Part shown: positions 1-10,060 of the stretch, in pieces
Numbering within the stretch: the stretch's first letter is position 1
Layout of the letters: each line of letters opens with the position of its first letter
Source of the DNA: Rossellomorea arthrocnemi
GTDB taxonomy: Bacteria > Bacillota > Bacilli > Bacillales > Bacillaceae_B
Direction of reading: 5' to 3'
Assembly (NCBI RefSeq): GCF_904424705.1
Contig: NZ_CAJGBF010000003.1
Span: forward strand, 248,001 to 312,000
Length of the DNA: 64,000 bases
Notes under the pieces: model-generated
What the model was told of the DNA's origin: nothing
Databases searched by the model: none
Seen by the model: the letters and a program-made list of their open reading frames with translations, nothing else
Made by a program: the position numbers and the translations under genes

Positions 1-18
1 TGAAGAATAGAGGGATAG

Positions 19-672
<654 letters not shown>

Positions 673-777
673 CTCTTGTTTTATCTCCTTAAATCTAGTA
701 ACATGACGATAGTATATTGTATAGCTTTGAGTTATGTATTTGATTTTGCCGACTTTGCAATAAGGGAGTTTTTATAG

Positions 778-1011
778 ATGCTTTCAAAACCAAAAATGAA
801 TCGAATCAACGAGCTTGCCAAAAAGGCGAAAAGCAGTGGTCTTACAGAGCAGGAAGCGAAAGAACAGACAAAACTTAGAAAAGAATACCTTGAAACGTTC
901 CGTCAATCGATGAAGGGTACAATAGAAAATACAAGAGTCTTTGATCCTGAGGGTAATGAAGTAACACCGAAAAAGATTCAGGATATACAAAACAAGAAGA
1001 AAATGCATTAA
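778..1011 (+). CDS. ynzC: DUF896 (UPF0291) family protein YnzC
   Basis: A 77-residue, highly charged helical protein. It matches the DUF896 family by its start (MLSKPKMNRINELAKKAK), the LTEQEAKEQTKLRKEYL middle and the short polar tail. DUF896 proteins form small helical hairpins of unknown biochemical role; in B. subtilis ynzC is co-transcribed with the SOS genes yneA and yneB. The start ATG has an AAGGGAG ribosome binding site 8-9 bases upstream. The 105-base gap after yneB is longer than expected for a tight operon, so its own promoter is possible. The gene is followed directly by an intrinsic terminator. Confidence 0.88.
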   Translation: MLSKPKMNRINELAKKAKSSGLTEQEAKEQTKLRKEYLETFRQSMKGTIENTRVFDPEGNEVTPKKIQDIQNKKKMH

Positions 1012-1024
1012 GTATGGGAAATGA

Positions 1025-1061
1025 GCTGCCAGGTCTATCAAAGAGACTTGGCAGCTTTTTT
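1025..1061 (+). terminator. Intrinsic terminator after ynzC
   Basis: A 12-bp stem (GCTGCCAGGTCT pairing with AGACTTGGCAGC, one G-T pair) and a 7-base loop are followed by a T run. It closes the yneB-ynzC unit before tkt. Confidence 0.85.
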
Positions 1062-1250
1062 GAATTGATTCATCCCAGTATGGTCACTACTATAAATTTT
1101 TAACCCGCTTTCCATGCCTCCGCTTTGAGTTCTACAAGGGTTTTTATTTTTCAAGGATGATAAAGTCATGTTATCATTCAAGATAGTTGTATAAACTACC
1201 AAAGAAGATTAATATTAATAAGGTACATTAAAAGGAAGGATGTCTGACAT

Positions 1251-3257
1251 ATGTTTGATAACACAGATCAGTTAGCAATTAATACAATTCGTACACTTTC
1301 AATTGATGCAATTGAAAAAGCAGGTTCCGGGCACCCGGGAATGCCTATGGGGGCAGCTCCAATGGCGTATGCACTTTGGACAAGGTTCATGAACCATAAC
1401 CCTAAAAATCCAGAGTGGTTCAACCGGGATCGTTTCGTTTTATCAGCGGGACACGGATCTATGCTGTTGTATAGCCTGCTTCATCTTTCAGGCTACGATG
1501 TTTCGATGGATGACCTCAAAAATTTCCGCCAATGGGGAAGCAAGACTCCAGGACATCCAGAGTATAAGCACACTCCTGGTGTAGAAGCAACCACAGGACC
1601 ACTTGGTCAAGGGATTGCTATGGCAGTAGGGATGGCTTTAGCTGAAAGACATTTGGCCACTACATACAACAAAGATCAATATAATATGGTTGACCATTTT
1701 ACATACTCCATTTGTGGAGATGGCGATTTAATGGAGGGGGTTTCCTCTGAGGCAGCTTCTTTTGCTGCTCATTTAAAGTTAGGTCGCCTTGTTGTCCTTT
1801 ATGATTCCAACGATATCTCCCTTGACGGTGAATTGGATAAATCTTTCTCTGAAAGTGTGAAGGGCCGTTTTGAATCATATGGATGGCAATATATCCGTGT
1901 TGAGGACGGGAATGACCTTGATGAAATTTCCAAAGCAATTGAAGAAGCGCAAGGGGACACATCTCGCCCGACAATGATCGAAGTAAAAACAGTCATTGGT
2001 TATGGAGCTCCTAATAAATCAGGAAAATCCGCCGTTCATGGAGCTCCTCTTGGTGAAGACGAAATGAAGCTTACGAAAGAAGCTTACAAGTGGACTTTCG
2101 AACAGGATTTCCATGTCCCAGATGAGGTATACAGCCGCTTCGAGGAAAAAATACAACAAGCGGGTTCTGAGAAAGAACAGGATTGGGCCAACCAATTCAT
2201 TAAATACAAAGAAGAACACCCTGAATTAGCTACTCAATTAGAAGCAGCGATAAAAGGAGAACTTCCACAAGGATGGGATAAAGACATCCCTGTTTATGAA
2301 GAAGGAAAAGCACTGGCGAGCCGAGCTTCTTCCGGGGAAGTCTTGAATGCGATTGCTAAAAACCTTTCTTCATTCATAGGTGGCTCTGCTGACTTGGCAG
2401 GTTCTAACAAAACGATGATTAAAGATGAGAAAGACTTCATGCCAGAATCATATGATGGGCGTAATATCTGGTTCGGAGTTCGCGAATTCGGTATGGGTGC
2501 AGCCATGAATGGTATGGCTCTACACGGAGGACTTCACGTATTCGGAGGAACATTCTTCGTATTCAGTGATTATTTAAGACCTGCTATCCGCTTGGCGGCA
2601 ATAATGGGATTACCTGTGACATATGTATTTACGCATGATAGTATTGCTGTCGGAGAAGATGGACCTACGCATGAACCTGTAGAACAGCTTGCTTCTCTAC
2701 GGGCTATGCCTAACCTTTCTGTCATCCGCCCTGGTGACGGGAATGAAGTGGCAGCAGCTTGGAAATTATCCCTGGAGTCTACGGAGCAGCCTACCATGTT
2801 GGTGCTATCCCGTCAGGACCTTCCAACTCTTAAAGGTACAGCTGATAAAGCATACAACGGTGTTGGTAAAGGGGCTTATGTTGTTTCAGCTTCGGGCAAA
2901 GAACAGCCGGATGCATTACTGATTGCTACCGGGTCTGAAGTGCATCTTGCTGTAGAAGCCCAAAATGCCCTTGAAAAAGACGGCATCAGTGTTTCTGTTG
3001 TGAGTATGCCATCTTGGGATCGTTTTGAAAAACAGTCAAAAGAATATAAAGAATCTATCCTGCCTAAGAGCGTTAAAAAACGTCTGGCAATCGAAATGGG
3101 ATCCCCGATGGGCTGGGATCGCTACGTTGGAGATGAAGGTGACATCCTGGCTATAAATGGTTATGGTGCATCTGCTCCTGGAGAGAAAGTCATGGAAGAG
3201 TATGGCTTCACTTCTGAAAATGTGGTTTCAAGAATCAAAGCTTTACTTCAGCAATAG
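1251..3257 (+). CDS. tkt: Transketolase
   Basis: Full-length 668-residue thiamine-diphosphate transketolase of the non-oxidative pentose phosphate pathway, moving two-carbon units between sugar phosphates in the cytoplasm. Visible features are the N-terminal SGHPGMPMG substrate-loop motif (about 25), the cofactor motif GDGDLMEG (about 157) running to NDISLDG, the pyrimidine domain with [12 protein letters not shown] (about 410) and the [16 protein letters not shown] signature (about 463), and a C-terminal domain from about 540. The ATG has an AAAGGAAGG site about 11 bases upstream. It sits between ynzC and sirA as in B. subtilis, isolated by terminators on both sides, so it is probably monocistronic. 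Confidence 0.97.
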   Translation: MFDNTDQLAINTIRTLSIDAIEKAGSGHPGMPMGAAPMAYALWTRFMNHNPKNPEWFNRDRFVLSAGHGSMLLYSLLHLSGYDVSMDDLKNFRQWGSKTPGHPEYKHTPGVEATTGPLGQGIAMAVGMALAERHLATTYNKDQYNMVDHFTYSICGDGDLMEGVSSEAASFAAHLKLGRLVVLYDSNDISLDGELDKSFSESVKGRFESYGWQYIRVEDGNDLDEISKAIEEAQGDTSRPTMIEVKTVIGYGAPNKSGKSAVHGAPLGEDEMKLTKEAYKWTFEQDFHVPDEVYSRFEEKIQQAGSEKEQDWANQFIKYKEEHPELATQLEAAIKGELPQGWDKDIPVYEEGKALASRASSGEVLNAIAKNLSSFIGGSADLAGSNKTMIKDEKDFMPESYDGRNIWFGVREFGMGAAMNGMALHGGLHVFGGTFFVFSDYLRPAIRLAAIMGLPVTYVFTHDSIAVGEDGPTHEPVEQLASLRAMPNLSVIRPGDGNEVAAAWKLSLESTEQPTMLVLSRQDLPTLKGTADKAYNGVGKGAYVVSASGKEQPDALLIATGSEVHLAVEAQNALEKDGISVSVVSMPSWDRFEKQSKEYKESILPKSVKKRLAIEMGSPMGWDRYVGDEGDILAINGYGASAPGEKVMEEYGFTSENVVSRIKALLQQ

Positions 3258-3264
3258 TGAATGT

Positions 3265-3306
3265 AAAAGGTCAGCTCCTTACACTCTTTAAGGAGTTGGC
3301 CTTTTT
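3265..3306 (+). terminator. Intrinsic terminator after tkt
   Basis: The stem AAAAGGTCAGCTCCTTA pairs with TAAGGAGTTGGCCTTTTT (one G-T pair) around a short loop and ends in a T run, 8 bases past the tkt stop. Confidence 0.88.
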
Positions 3307-3425
3307 ATTTGGCCAAAGCAGTCTGAAAGCTCTTGCTTTTAATGACGAGTATGTTTTGTCAAGTATGGGTAAAGGGATAAGTAACTTTAAAAGTTTTCTA
3401 TTCGTATACGAAGAGGTAAATTTCG

Positions 3426-3433
3426 TTCGACAA
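3426..3433 (-). promoter_or_regulatory. Putative Spo0A box upstream of sirA
   Basis: TTCGACAA on the + strand is the exact reverse complement of the Spo0A box consensus TTGTCGAA. It lies 95 bases before the sirA start and about 55 bases before a plausible -10 (TATACT, 3486-3491). A weaker 6/8 match (TTGTCAAG) lies near 3355. In B. subtilis sirA is directly activated by phosphorylated Spo0A, so location and match agree with the known biology; binding here is inferred. Confidence 0.6.
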
Positions 3434-3520
3434 AACTAGTGCAGATTTTCAACATTTTGTGACAATGACTCCCTTCTAGTTGATTTATACTATATGAAAG
3501 AAAGGTAGGAGGGAGTAAAG

Positions 3521-3958
3521 GTGCGAAATTATCAAATCTATTGGATTGAAGAATTGTTTGTCCAGCACTACTATGGTCGGGAAAGAATGTTCTATCAGTT
3601 GTTTTCTGATTGGGATGAAAGTATAGGTGATCTTCACGAAATCGTCTCTAAACAAGTAGATTACATTACGAAACCTATCCCATACCTTCCTACACAAAGA
3701 CTCCTGCAACACGAAATCACGAAGGTTGAGGGGGCAGCATGGATTGACTCTGTTGCAACAATTGAAAGAAAGAAAACAGGCGCTACACTTGTTTTGAATG
3801 AAAAGTCGATGACCTTGAATGCCTGGGGCCACGATGAATCAGAGTATATCTTTTTTGAAATTTTACGGAGAAATATGGGCCAGCTCTTGGCAGTGGACAT
3901 TAAAAATGAACGTTTCGGATGGTTAAAACCGATAAAACAAAGAAAGTTTATATATTAA
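3521..3958 (+). CDS. sirA: Sporulation inhibitor of replication SirA (YneE)
   Basis: A 145-residue protein resembling SirA: a short N-terminal YQIYWIEELFVQHYYGRERMF segment, a central basic helix, and a C-terminal EYIFFEILRRNMGQLLAVD region. SirA binds domain I of DnaA and blocks new rounds of replication when the cell commits to sporulation. The start is GTG with an excellent AGGAGGG site 7 bases upstream. Position between tkt and yneF is identical to B. subtilis. The upstream region carries a perfect inverted Spo0A box, consistent with Spo0A-P control. No abnormal features. Confidence 0.87.
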   Translation: MRNYQIYWIEELFVQHYYGRERMFYQLFSDWDESIGDLHEIVSKQVDYITKPIPYLPTQRLLQHEITKVEGAAWIDSVATIERKKTGATLVLNEKSMTLNAWGHDESEYIFFEILRRNMGQLLAVDIKNERFGWLKPIKQRKFIY

Positions 3959-4042
3959 TATGAAATTTTGACCAAAATATTGTATAATGTTTCAGGGTTT
4001 AGTACACTTTTAGAAGGACAACACGAAGGAGGAAGTAAGAGT

Positions 4043-4264
4043 ATGGGAACGACTGGGTTACTTATTCTAGTAGGAGTTCTGGCATTACTTGCTGGAGTTG
4101 CACTAGGATTTTTCATTGCTCGTAAATATATGATGAGCTACCTTAAGAAAAATCCACCAATTAACGAGCAAATGTTACGCATGATGATGATGCAAATGGG
4201 TCAAAAACCATCCCAAAAGAAAATCAATCAAATGATGAATGCCATGAATAAGAACATGAAGTAA
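4043..4264 (+). CDS. yneF: UPF0154 membrane protein YneF
   Basis: A 73-residue protein starting [11 protein letters not shown], with one N-terminal transmembrane helix (about 4-27) and a conserved cytoplasmic tail rich in methionine ([21 protein letters not shown]). It matches the UPF0154/YneF family found throughout Bacilli; its function is unknown. The ATG at 4043 is chosen over an upstream in-frame start at 3968 because it alone has an AAGGAGGAAG site (4027-4036) and gives the usual family length. It follows sirA and is closed by a terminator. Confidence 0.9.
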   Translation: MGTTGLLILVGVLALLAGVALGFFIARKYMMSYLKKNPPINEQMLRMMMMQMGQKPSQKKINQMMNAMNKNMK

Positions 4265-4271
4265 TAGTTAG

Positions 4272-4298
4272 AAGCACTCAGGTGATGAGTGCTTTTTC
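4272..4298 (+). terminator. Intrinsic terminator after yneF
   Basis: The stem AAGCACTCA pairs with TGAGTGCTT around a 5-base loop and is followed by TTTC. Confidence 0.8.
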
Positions 4299-4441
4299 TA
4301 TTTATAGGGCATCCTGATGTGTAAGTTGCATCCTATTATTTTTAGGATAATGTGATTATTTTTGTAAATTCATAAAAACTTAAAGGTTCTGGGACAGATT
4401 GAAATTAAATGTATGATAAAATATAGTCCGGAGGGAGTCAT

Positions 4442-5563
4442 ATGAATAAATGGATGATTGTTTCACTGTCTCTTTTAATTCTTGTTGCCGGATGCAGCAA
4501 TAAGCCTCAAGAAGTGATAGATGAAGAAACGCTTGAAATTCAAAATAGTGCTGCAGGTGATGCACGTGAATATTTAAATTATAAAGTGAACAAAGAAAAA
4601 AAATCGGTAAATCGTGGTCTTATAACAATGACAATCAACAACCGCAGTGATATGGATGAAATCGAGACGGGTCTTATGTCACTGTCCACCGAGCATTTTT
4701 CCCCTGAAAAGTATATCTATCAAGACGGTCAGTATTTAAAAAAACTAAGTTCATGGTTAGGAAGAGAGTCTAAATCCAATAAGTTAGGGCTTAACCCCGC
4801 TTTAAAGATTACTGACGATATGCCGTGGGAACAGCAAATGGAACTGGAAAAGAAAAATCCCATGTACCTTGCCTATATTCATGAGCAAAATTATGTAGAT
4901 GCAGATGGAAATATTAAAGGGATCTCACTTGGTCTGGCAATGAATTCAGTCGATTACATTCGTGTGGAAGATGAAAAGAAGCTCATGCATTTTGATGAAG
5001 CGAACATTAACGAGAAAATGATGGAAGAGTACGGGAAAAAAGTGGCTGGCACTGTCGTTAATCGGGTCAGGGCAATCAAAGATTTAAAAAATGTACCCAT
5101 CATGATTTCGATTTATAAACTTCAGCCGTTAAACAGTGTGGTCTCAGGTAATTATATCGCTACAACTTACTTGGATGATAACGATAATAAAATTAAAAAA
5201 TGGGATGATCTATCAGACAAATATTTTTACTTTCCCAGTGATGAAGGGGAAGAAAAGGATCGCGATTTATATAATAGAATCCGTGATTTAGAAGATTATG
5301 TTTCGAAATACTTCTCTCATCAGGATATCGAATTTGTTGGAAAAGGCCTATATAAGAAAGACACGTTAAACAAACTGGTCATTGATGTACATACTGGTAT
5401 GGTGAAAGAAACAGAGCTAATAGGGTTCGCACAGGCGATCGGGCCTGAAATTGTCGATTACTTCCCGCACACGCCGGTCTACCTTTATGTAAAAACACCA
5501 AAGGGCCTTAAAGCCACCATTGTCAAAGAAGTAGACCAAGAACCATTTGTACAAATTCACTAA
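4442..5563 (+). CDS. CamS-family sex pheromone lipoprotein (YerH-like)
   Basis: A 373-residue exported lipoprotein. The signal peptide MNKWMIVSLSLLILVAGC ends in a clear lipobox (VAGC, Cys18). The mature part resembles CamS/YerH, with repeated pheromone-precursor-like domains, the GLNPAL and VDYIRVEDEKK region and the C-terminal EIVDYFPHTPVYLYV segment. CamS precursors are processed to short peptides in enterococci and staphylococci; in bacilli the role is unclear. The ATG follows a GGAGGGAG site. In B. subtilis yerH lies beside ligA, so its position next to yneF is a local rearrangement. A terminator follows within 140 bases. Confidence 0.85.
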   Translation: MNKWMIVSLSLLILVAGCSNKPQEVIDEETLEIQNSAAGDAREYLNYKVNKEKKSVNRGLITMTINNRSDMDEIETGLMSLSTEHFSPEKYIYQDGQYLKKLSSWLGRESKSNKLGLNPALKITDDMPWEQQMELEKKNPMYLAYIHEQNYVDADGNIKGISLGLAMNSVDYIRVEDEKKLMHFDEANINEKMMEEYGKKVAGTVVNRVRAIKDLKNVPIMISIYKLQPLNSVVSGNYIATTYLDDNDNKIKKWDDLSDKYFYFPSDEGEEKDRDLYNRIRDLEDYVSKYFSHQDIEFVGKGLYKKDTLNKLVIDVHTGMVKETELIGFAQAIGPEIVDYFPHTPVYLYVKTPKGLKATIVKEVDQEPFVQIH

Positions 5564-5669
5564 GAAAATTGTGATCGTAAGAGGCTGGGATATAACTATA
5601 TCGATCCCAACTAGATACGAACAATTCAGATTCAAAAGTCTTTATTTCAACACTGTTGAATTACGTACT

Positions 5670-5702
5670 AGACTTCACTTTCCTTGGGCGGAAGTCTTTT
5701 TC
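5670..5702 (+). terminator. Probable terminator of camS
   Basis: AGACTTC pairs with GAAGTCT around a 14-base loop and is followed by a run of five Ts. Confidence 0.6.
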
Positions 5703-5763
5703 TACACTTCATTTAACAGCTGGAACCAATAATGGACACTAATATGCTTTATTTAAAATGAAT

Positions 5764-5824
5764 AAAAATCCGAACGATCTCGATTTTCCTAAAAGAATTT
5801 CGAATGATCGTTCGGATTTTTCTT
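5764..5824. terminator. Strong hairpin upstream of the ABC exporter operon
   Basis: AAAAATCCGAACGATC pairs with GATCGTTCGGATTTTT across a 26-base loop and is flanked by A and T runs, so it could work in both directions. It separates camS from the exporter genes. Confidence 0.75.
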
Positions 5825-5965
5825 TGCCTAATACATTTTTATCTCAGCCTCTTTATGTAGTGAGAATTATCAACCGGTTCCATTAATTAAAAAAAAGTCA
5901 TTTCTCATTTTTCTGAAATTTGGTAAAATAATGATTCGATTTTATCATGATTCGGGGGAAACAGA

Positions 5966-7711
5966 ATGAAGGTGTTTTTAGATTTAAAGTGGTTTTTTAT
6001 ACAGGAGAAAAAGTCATACATCACAGGAGCGATCCTTCTGTTATTGGTGGCATTTCTTCAATTGATTCCACCAAAGGTAGTTGGGATTGTGGTCGATCGT
6101 ATAAAGGGACATTCGTTGATCACAGAAGACATGGTGAAGTGGATCCTGATTCTGATATTAACCGCACTATCCATGTATGGCCTCCGATTTGTATGGAGAA
6201 TCATGATCTTCGGTTCCGCTACCAAGCTTTCCCGTTTACTGAGGAACGAGCTTTATCATCATTTCACTAAAATGTCCCCTGCCTTTTATCAAAAAAGGCG
6301 TGTAGGGGATTTGATGGCTCACGCAACGAATGACATTCAAGCGATTCAACAGACTGCGGGTGTAGGAGTACTCACCCTGGTCGACTCCTTAGCAACTGGA
6401 GGATTTGTCATATTGGCCATGGCTTTTACAATTAGTTGGAAGCTGACCCTAATTGCGCTCATTCCGATGCCCTTGATGGCGATTTTGACAAGTTACTATG
6501 GGACACTCCTGCATAAACGATTTCATAAAGCTCAAGAAGCATTTTCGGCATTGAATGATAAAACCCAGGAAAGTGTAGCAGGAATTAAAGTCCTGAAAAC
6601 GTTTGGTCAGGAGAAAGAGGATATCGAGTCCTTCAGGCTGCATTCGGAAGAGGTGGTACAGAAGAATATTTCTGTTGCAAGAGTAGATTCATTATTTGAT
6701 CCGACTATATCCATTATTGTAGGAATTTCATTTTTCTTGTCGATTGTATTCGGTTCAAAGTTTGTTATAACCGGGGGAATGACAATTGGAGAATTGATTT
6801 CATTCACCACTTATCTCGGGCTTTTAATATGGCCGATGCTTGCTTTTGGATGGCTTTTTAATATTGTAGAAAGAGGTCGTGCTTCATATGACCGCGTTGC
6901 CGCACTACTCAATGAAAAGGTGGACATAGAGAATTCAGGAGTATTGGAACAAGCCCCGACAGGAGATATCGATTACCGTATTTTCTCTTTTTCTTACCCT
7001 GGTGAAGATGTGAATACACTGGAAGAAATTCATTTTTCCATACAAAAAGGTCAAACTATCGGAATCGTTGGAAAAACAGGGGCAGGAAAAACCACTCTAT
7101 TAAAACTCTTACTGAGAGAGTTTGAAGGATACAAAGGAGAGGTGAGATATGGGGGTAACGTGATTCAGAATTATAAATTACGGTATTTGCGGGACTGCAT
7201 AGGATATGTCCCTCAGGATCACTTTCTATTTTCTGCTACCATTCAGGAGAATATTGCCTTCTCGAATCCTATGACATTAGTGGCACAAGTCCAGTCAGCA
7301 GCAGCACAGGCACACATTCATGAGGATATCAGCAGGTTCCCTAATGGATATGCCACAGTCGTCGGGGAAAGGGGAGTTTCTCTATCAGGTGGCCAAAAGC
7401 AGAGGATATCGATTGCAAGAGCTCTCTTAATGGACCCTGAAATACTTATTCTCGATGATTCCCTGTCAGCGGTGGACTCTAAAACAGAAGAATCAATCCT
7501 GACTTCACTGAAGCAAAATCGTGCCGGTAAGACGACGATGATCACTTCTCATCGACTAAGTGCCATTCAACATGCAGACTTGATCATTGTCCTTGAAGCA
7601 GGGAAAATCATCGAGAGAGGTAGTCATCTTGAGTTGATGAAGGAAAATGGCTGGTATAGAGAAATGTATCTCAGCCAACAACTGGAAAAACTTGTAGAGC
7701 ATGGAGGGTAA
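5966..7711 (+). CDS. ABC multidrug-type exporter, half-transporter with degenerate catalytic site
   Basis: A 581-residue half-transporter with six predicted membrane helices (about 15-310) followed by a nucleotide-binding domain. Walker A GKTGAGKTT lies near 367, the signature LSGGQKQR near 472, and Walker B reads LILDDSLSAVD near 493. The usual catalytic glutamate is aspartate (LDDS rather than LDEA), as in the BmrC-type partner of heterodimeric exporters. It pairs with the next gene, 3 bases downstream. The family (YheI/YheH, YfiB/YfiC, YknU/YknV) exports drugs or lipophilic compounds. The start ATG has a GGGGGA site. Substrate unknown. Confidence 0.9.
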   Translation: MKVFLDLKWFFIQEKKSYITGAILLLLVAFLQLIPPKVVGIVVDRIKGHSLITEDMVKWILILILTALSMYGLRFVWRIMIFGSATKLSRLLRNELYHHFTKMSPAFYQKRRVGDLMAHATNDIQAIQQTAGVGVLTLVDSLATGGFVILAMAFTISWKLTLIALIPMPLMAILTSYYGTLLHKRFHKAQEAFSALNDKTQESVAGIKVLKTFGQEKEDIESFRLHSEEVVQKNISVARVDSLFDPTISIIVGISFFLSIVFGSKFVITGGMTIGELISFTTYLGLLIWPMLAFGWLFNIVERGRASYDRVAALLNEKVDIENSGVLEQAPTGDIDYRIFSFSYPGEDVNTLEEIHFSIQKGQTIGIVGKTGAGKTTLLKLLLREFEGYKGEVRYGGNVIQNYKLRYLRDCIGYVPQDHFLFSATIQENIAFSNPMTLVAQVQSAAAQAHIHEDISRFPNGYATVVGERGVSLSGGQKQRISIARALLMDPEILILDDSLSAVDSKTEESILTSLKQNRAGKTTMITSHRLSAIQHADLIIVLEAGKIIERGSHLELMKENGWYREMYLSQQLEKLVEHGG

Positions 7712-7714
7712 GAA

Positions 7715-9520
7715 ATGGAACGCATAGAGACATTGACGCCTAAAGAGCAGCGAATTATTTTTTACCGCCTCATGAGATACGCAAAGCCTCATAAAAAAAC
7801 GATTGTGGTCGCTTTTTCATTATTGCTCTTGGCGACTATCGGTGATATTTTGGGACCAATCATCATAAAGGTCTTCATTGACGATTACTTAACGCCAAGG
7901 TTGTTTCCATATGGTCCACTAACAGGTTTAGCTTCAGCGTATTTATTGATTCAGGTAGGGAATGTATTGATTTCCTATTTTCAGATATTGAAGTTCCAGG
8001 AAATCGCCCTGAAAATCATCCAGCAATTGAGGGTAGATGTCTTTACGAAGGTGCAGGGTCTTGGAATGAAGTACTTTGATCATACTCCTGGAGGGAGCAT
8101 TGTCTCCCGGGTAACGAATGATACAGAAGCAATCAAGGATATGTTCGTAAGTGTACTGGTATCATTTATTCAAGGGGCTTTTCTTTTGACGGGAATATTC
8201 ATTGCCATGTTCATCCTTGATGCCCGTTTAGCTTTCTTTTGTCTATTCATTTTACCGGTCATTCTCTTGATTATGAAAATGTATCGCACTTATAGCTCCA
8301 TCTTCTATCAGGATATCCGTGAGAGATTGAGTCAGCTCAACGCAAAGCTCAGTGAATCCCTTCAAGGAATGTCAATCATCCAAGTATTCCGCCAGGAGAA
8401 AAGACTAAGAGAAGAGTTCGGGGAAATAAATGAAAAACATTTTTTCGCAGGTATGAAGAATATAAAGGTGGATGGGTTATTATTAAGACCCGCAATCGAT
8501 CTCGTGTATGTCATGGCCTTAATTGTGGTCTTGAGCTATTTTGGAATCACTTCTTTCGATCAGCCGATTGAAATAGGTGTCCTTTATGCTTTTGTGAATT
8601 ATCTGGACCGATTTTTCGAACCGGTTAATCAAATCATGATGAGATTATCCATGTTTCAACAGGCCATCATTGCGTCTTCACGCGTTTTCAAGCTGTTGGA
8701 TGAAGAAGAGGATTCTCCGGGACAGATGATAGAAAACGAAAAGAAGTACTCGATTCGGAAAGGGGAAGTTGTATTTGACAATGTTTCGTTCTCATATGAT
8801 GGGGTGAATGATGTACTAAATAATATATCCTTCACAGCAAAGCCTGGTGAAACAGTCGCACTTGTCGGGCACACAGGAAGCGGTAAGAGCTCAATCATCA
8901 ATTTACTGATGAGATTCTATGAATTTCACCGGGGTGACATTTCAATAGATGGCCGAAGCATAAAATCTTATCCAATAGAAGAACTTCGTCAGAAGGTGGG
9001 CCTGGTCCTTCAGGATCCATTCCTATTCTTTGGGGACATAAGGTATAATATTAAGCTTCATGACGATCAAATGTCTGATAAAGAGGTGGAAGCGGCGGCT
9101 GAATTTGTACAGGCGAATGCCTTTATTAAAAAACTTCCTGGAGGGTATTCTCACCCTGTGGTTGAAAGGGGTTCTACACTTTCAAGCGGACAGCGGCAAT
9201 TGATCGCGTTCGCTCGTACAATTGCTACCAAACCGAAGATTCTTGTCCTTGATGAAGCAACAGCGAATATTGATACTGAAACGGAAGAAGCGATTCAAAG
9301 TGCCATGAAGAGCATGAGAACAGGCAGAACGACCATTGCCATCGCCCATAGGTTATCAACCATTCAGGATGCAGATCTCATCTTGGTACTGCATCAAGGG
9401 GAAATTGTAGAGCGTGGCAGCCATAAGGAATTACTTCTTCACAAAGGGATTTATCATAAAATGTATCTTCTTCAAAATGGTTTGGTCCATGGTATAGAGG
9501 ATGCCACCTCTGAAATGTAA
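7715..9520 (+). CDS. ABC multidrug-type exporter, catalytically competent half-transporter
   Basis: A 601-residue partner of the preceding gene, starting 3 bases after its stop (GGAGGG site inside the upstream coding end). Six membrane helices occupy about 30-330. The nucleotide-binding domain has Walker A GHTGSGKSS near 386, a variant signature LSSGQRQ near 488, and Walker B LVLDEATANID near 510 with the catalytic glutamate intact. This split, one canonical Walker B glutamate and one degenerate, is typical of heterodimeric exporters such as BmrCD, although this subunit lacks the long N-terminal extension of BmrD. A perfect inverted repeat terminates the operon. Confidence 0.9.
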   Translation: MERIETLTPKEQRIIFYRLMRYAKPHKKTIVVAFSLLLLATIGDILGPIIIKVFIDDYLTPRLFPYGPLTGLASAYLLIQVGNVLISYFQILKFQEIALKIIQQLRVDVFTKVQGLGMKYFDHTPGGSIVSRVTNDTEAIKDMFVSVLVSFIQGAFLLTGIFIAMFILDARLAFFCLFILPVILLIMKMYRTYSSIFYQDIRERLSQLNAKLSESLQGMSIIQVFRQEKRLREEFGEINEKHFFAGMKNIKVDGLLLRPAIDLVYVMALIVVLSYFGITSFDQPIEIGVLYAFVNYLDRFFEPVNQIMMRLSMFQQAIIASSRVFKLLDEEEDSPGQMIENEKKYSIRKGEVVFDNVSFSYDGVNDVLNNISFTAKPGETVALVGHTGSGKSSIINLLMRFYEFHRGDISIDGRSIKSYPIEELRQKVGLVLQDPFLFFGDIRYNIKLHDDQMSDKEVEAAAEFVQANAFIKKLPGGYSHPVVERGSTLSSGQRQLIAFARTIATKPKILVLDEATANIDTETEEAIQSAMKSMRTGRTTIAIAHRLSTIQDADLILVLHQGEIVERGSHKELLLHKGIYHKMYLLQNGLVHGIEDATSEM

Positions 9521-9521
9521 G

Positions 9522-9579
9522 AATGAAACAGGAAAAGGGAGACACCATATAGCAGGAGTCTCCCTTTTCCTGTTTCATT
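9522..9579. terminator. Perfect 22-bp inverted repeat after the exporter operon
   Basis: The left arm 9522-9543 and right arm 9558-9579 are perfectly complementary over 22 bp (arm begins AATGAAACAGGAAAAGGG) with a 14-base loop. It starts one base after the stop codon. The T tract lies partly inside the stem, and the hairpin may also end transcription of the convergent minus-strand gene at 9616. Confidence 0.75.
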
Positions 9580-9615
9580 ATATAAGGAATAATGTATTTA
9601 TATGTAAGGTTAAGT

Positions 9616-9795
9616 TCAGCTCATTTGTGGAGTGCAGCATTTTTTTATGTATCGGGAGTTGTAGCTATTTAACAGACGATCAAGTTCCTGACTAAATTGA
9701 ATAGCTTGAGGTGACGTGAGTCCATTTTCAGCAACAATATCAATTAATTGAGCACGCTTTTTTTCAATTCGTTCGAGAAGCTCTTTTTTAGACAC
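9616..9795 (-). CDS. Spo0E-like aspartyl-phosphate phosphatase (YnzD-type)
   Basis: A 59-residue minus-strand protein: MSKKELLERIEKKRAQLIDI, then VAENGLTSPQAIQFSQELDRLLNSYN and a short tail with two adjacent cysteines. The SQELD..L core is the signature of Spo0E-family phosphatases, which dephosphorylate Spo0A-P and delay sporulation. The start is GTG (9795-9793) with AGAAAGGAA about 6 bases upstream; the stop is TGA at 9616-9618. B. subtilis ynzD, also a Spo0E-like gene, lies in the same place before ccdA, which supports the call. Too short to be listed by common length cut-offs. Confidence 0.85.
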   Translation of the reverse strand: MSKKELLERIEKKRAQLIDIVAENGLTSPQAIQFSQELDRLLNSYNSRYIKKCCTPQMS

Positions 9796-10060
9796 GGCTG
9801 TTTCCTTTCTTTTGTATATCCTGACAAGTGGAATACAAAACTAGTAATAACTGTAACTTTTTATTAGTATAACGAAAACAACACTTATTTTCAAAGTAAA
9901 ATTAACGGTTTTCTAAAAAGAAAAGAGACTTTAATACAATTGAAAGAGTAAATATAGGTTGTAACGAAATGGTCACAAATCTTTCACACAAACATTCCTC
10001 ATAGTTTGAAGCATTGTTTGATAGAATAAGGATATATACTGAAATGTAGGAGATGTAGAA

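Larger units (their letters stand above)
5579..5853. repeat. Intergenic element with 14-bp imperfect terminal inverted repeats
   Basis: The gene-free stretch between camS and the ABC genes begins with AAGAGGCTGGGATA (5579-5592) and ends with TATCTCAGCCTCTT (5840-5853), the reverse complement with one mismatch. Inside are a perfect palindrome TTCAACA-C-TGTTGAA (5646-5660) and two terminator hairpins. GAGGCTGGGA-type sequences recur in intergenic regions of low-GC Gram-positives, so this may be a short non-coding repeat. It has no open frame of note. Confidence 0.45.

Noticed and set aside
3257-3439. 60-codon frame after tkt
   Set aside because: It starts on the last base of tkt, runs through the terminator hairpin and has no ribosome site or recognisable protein features.
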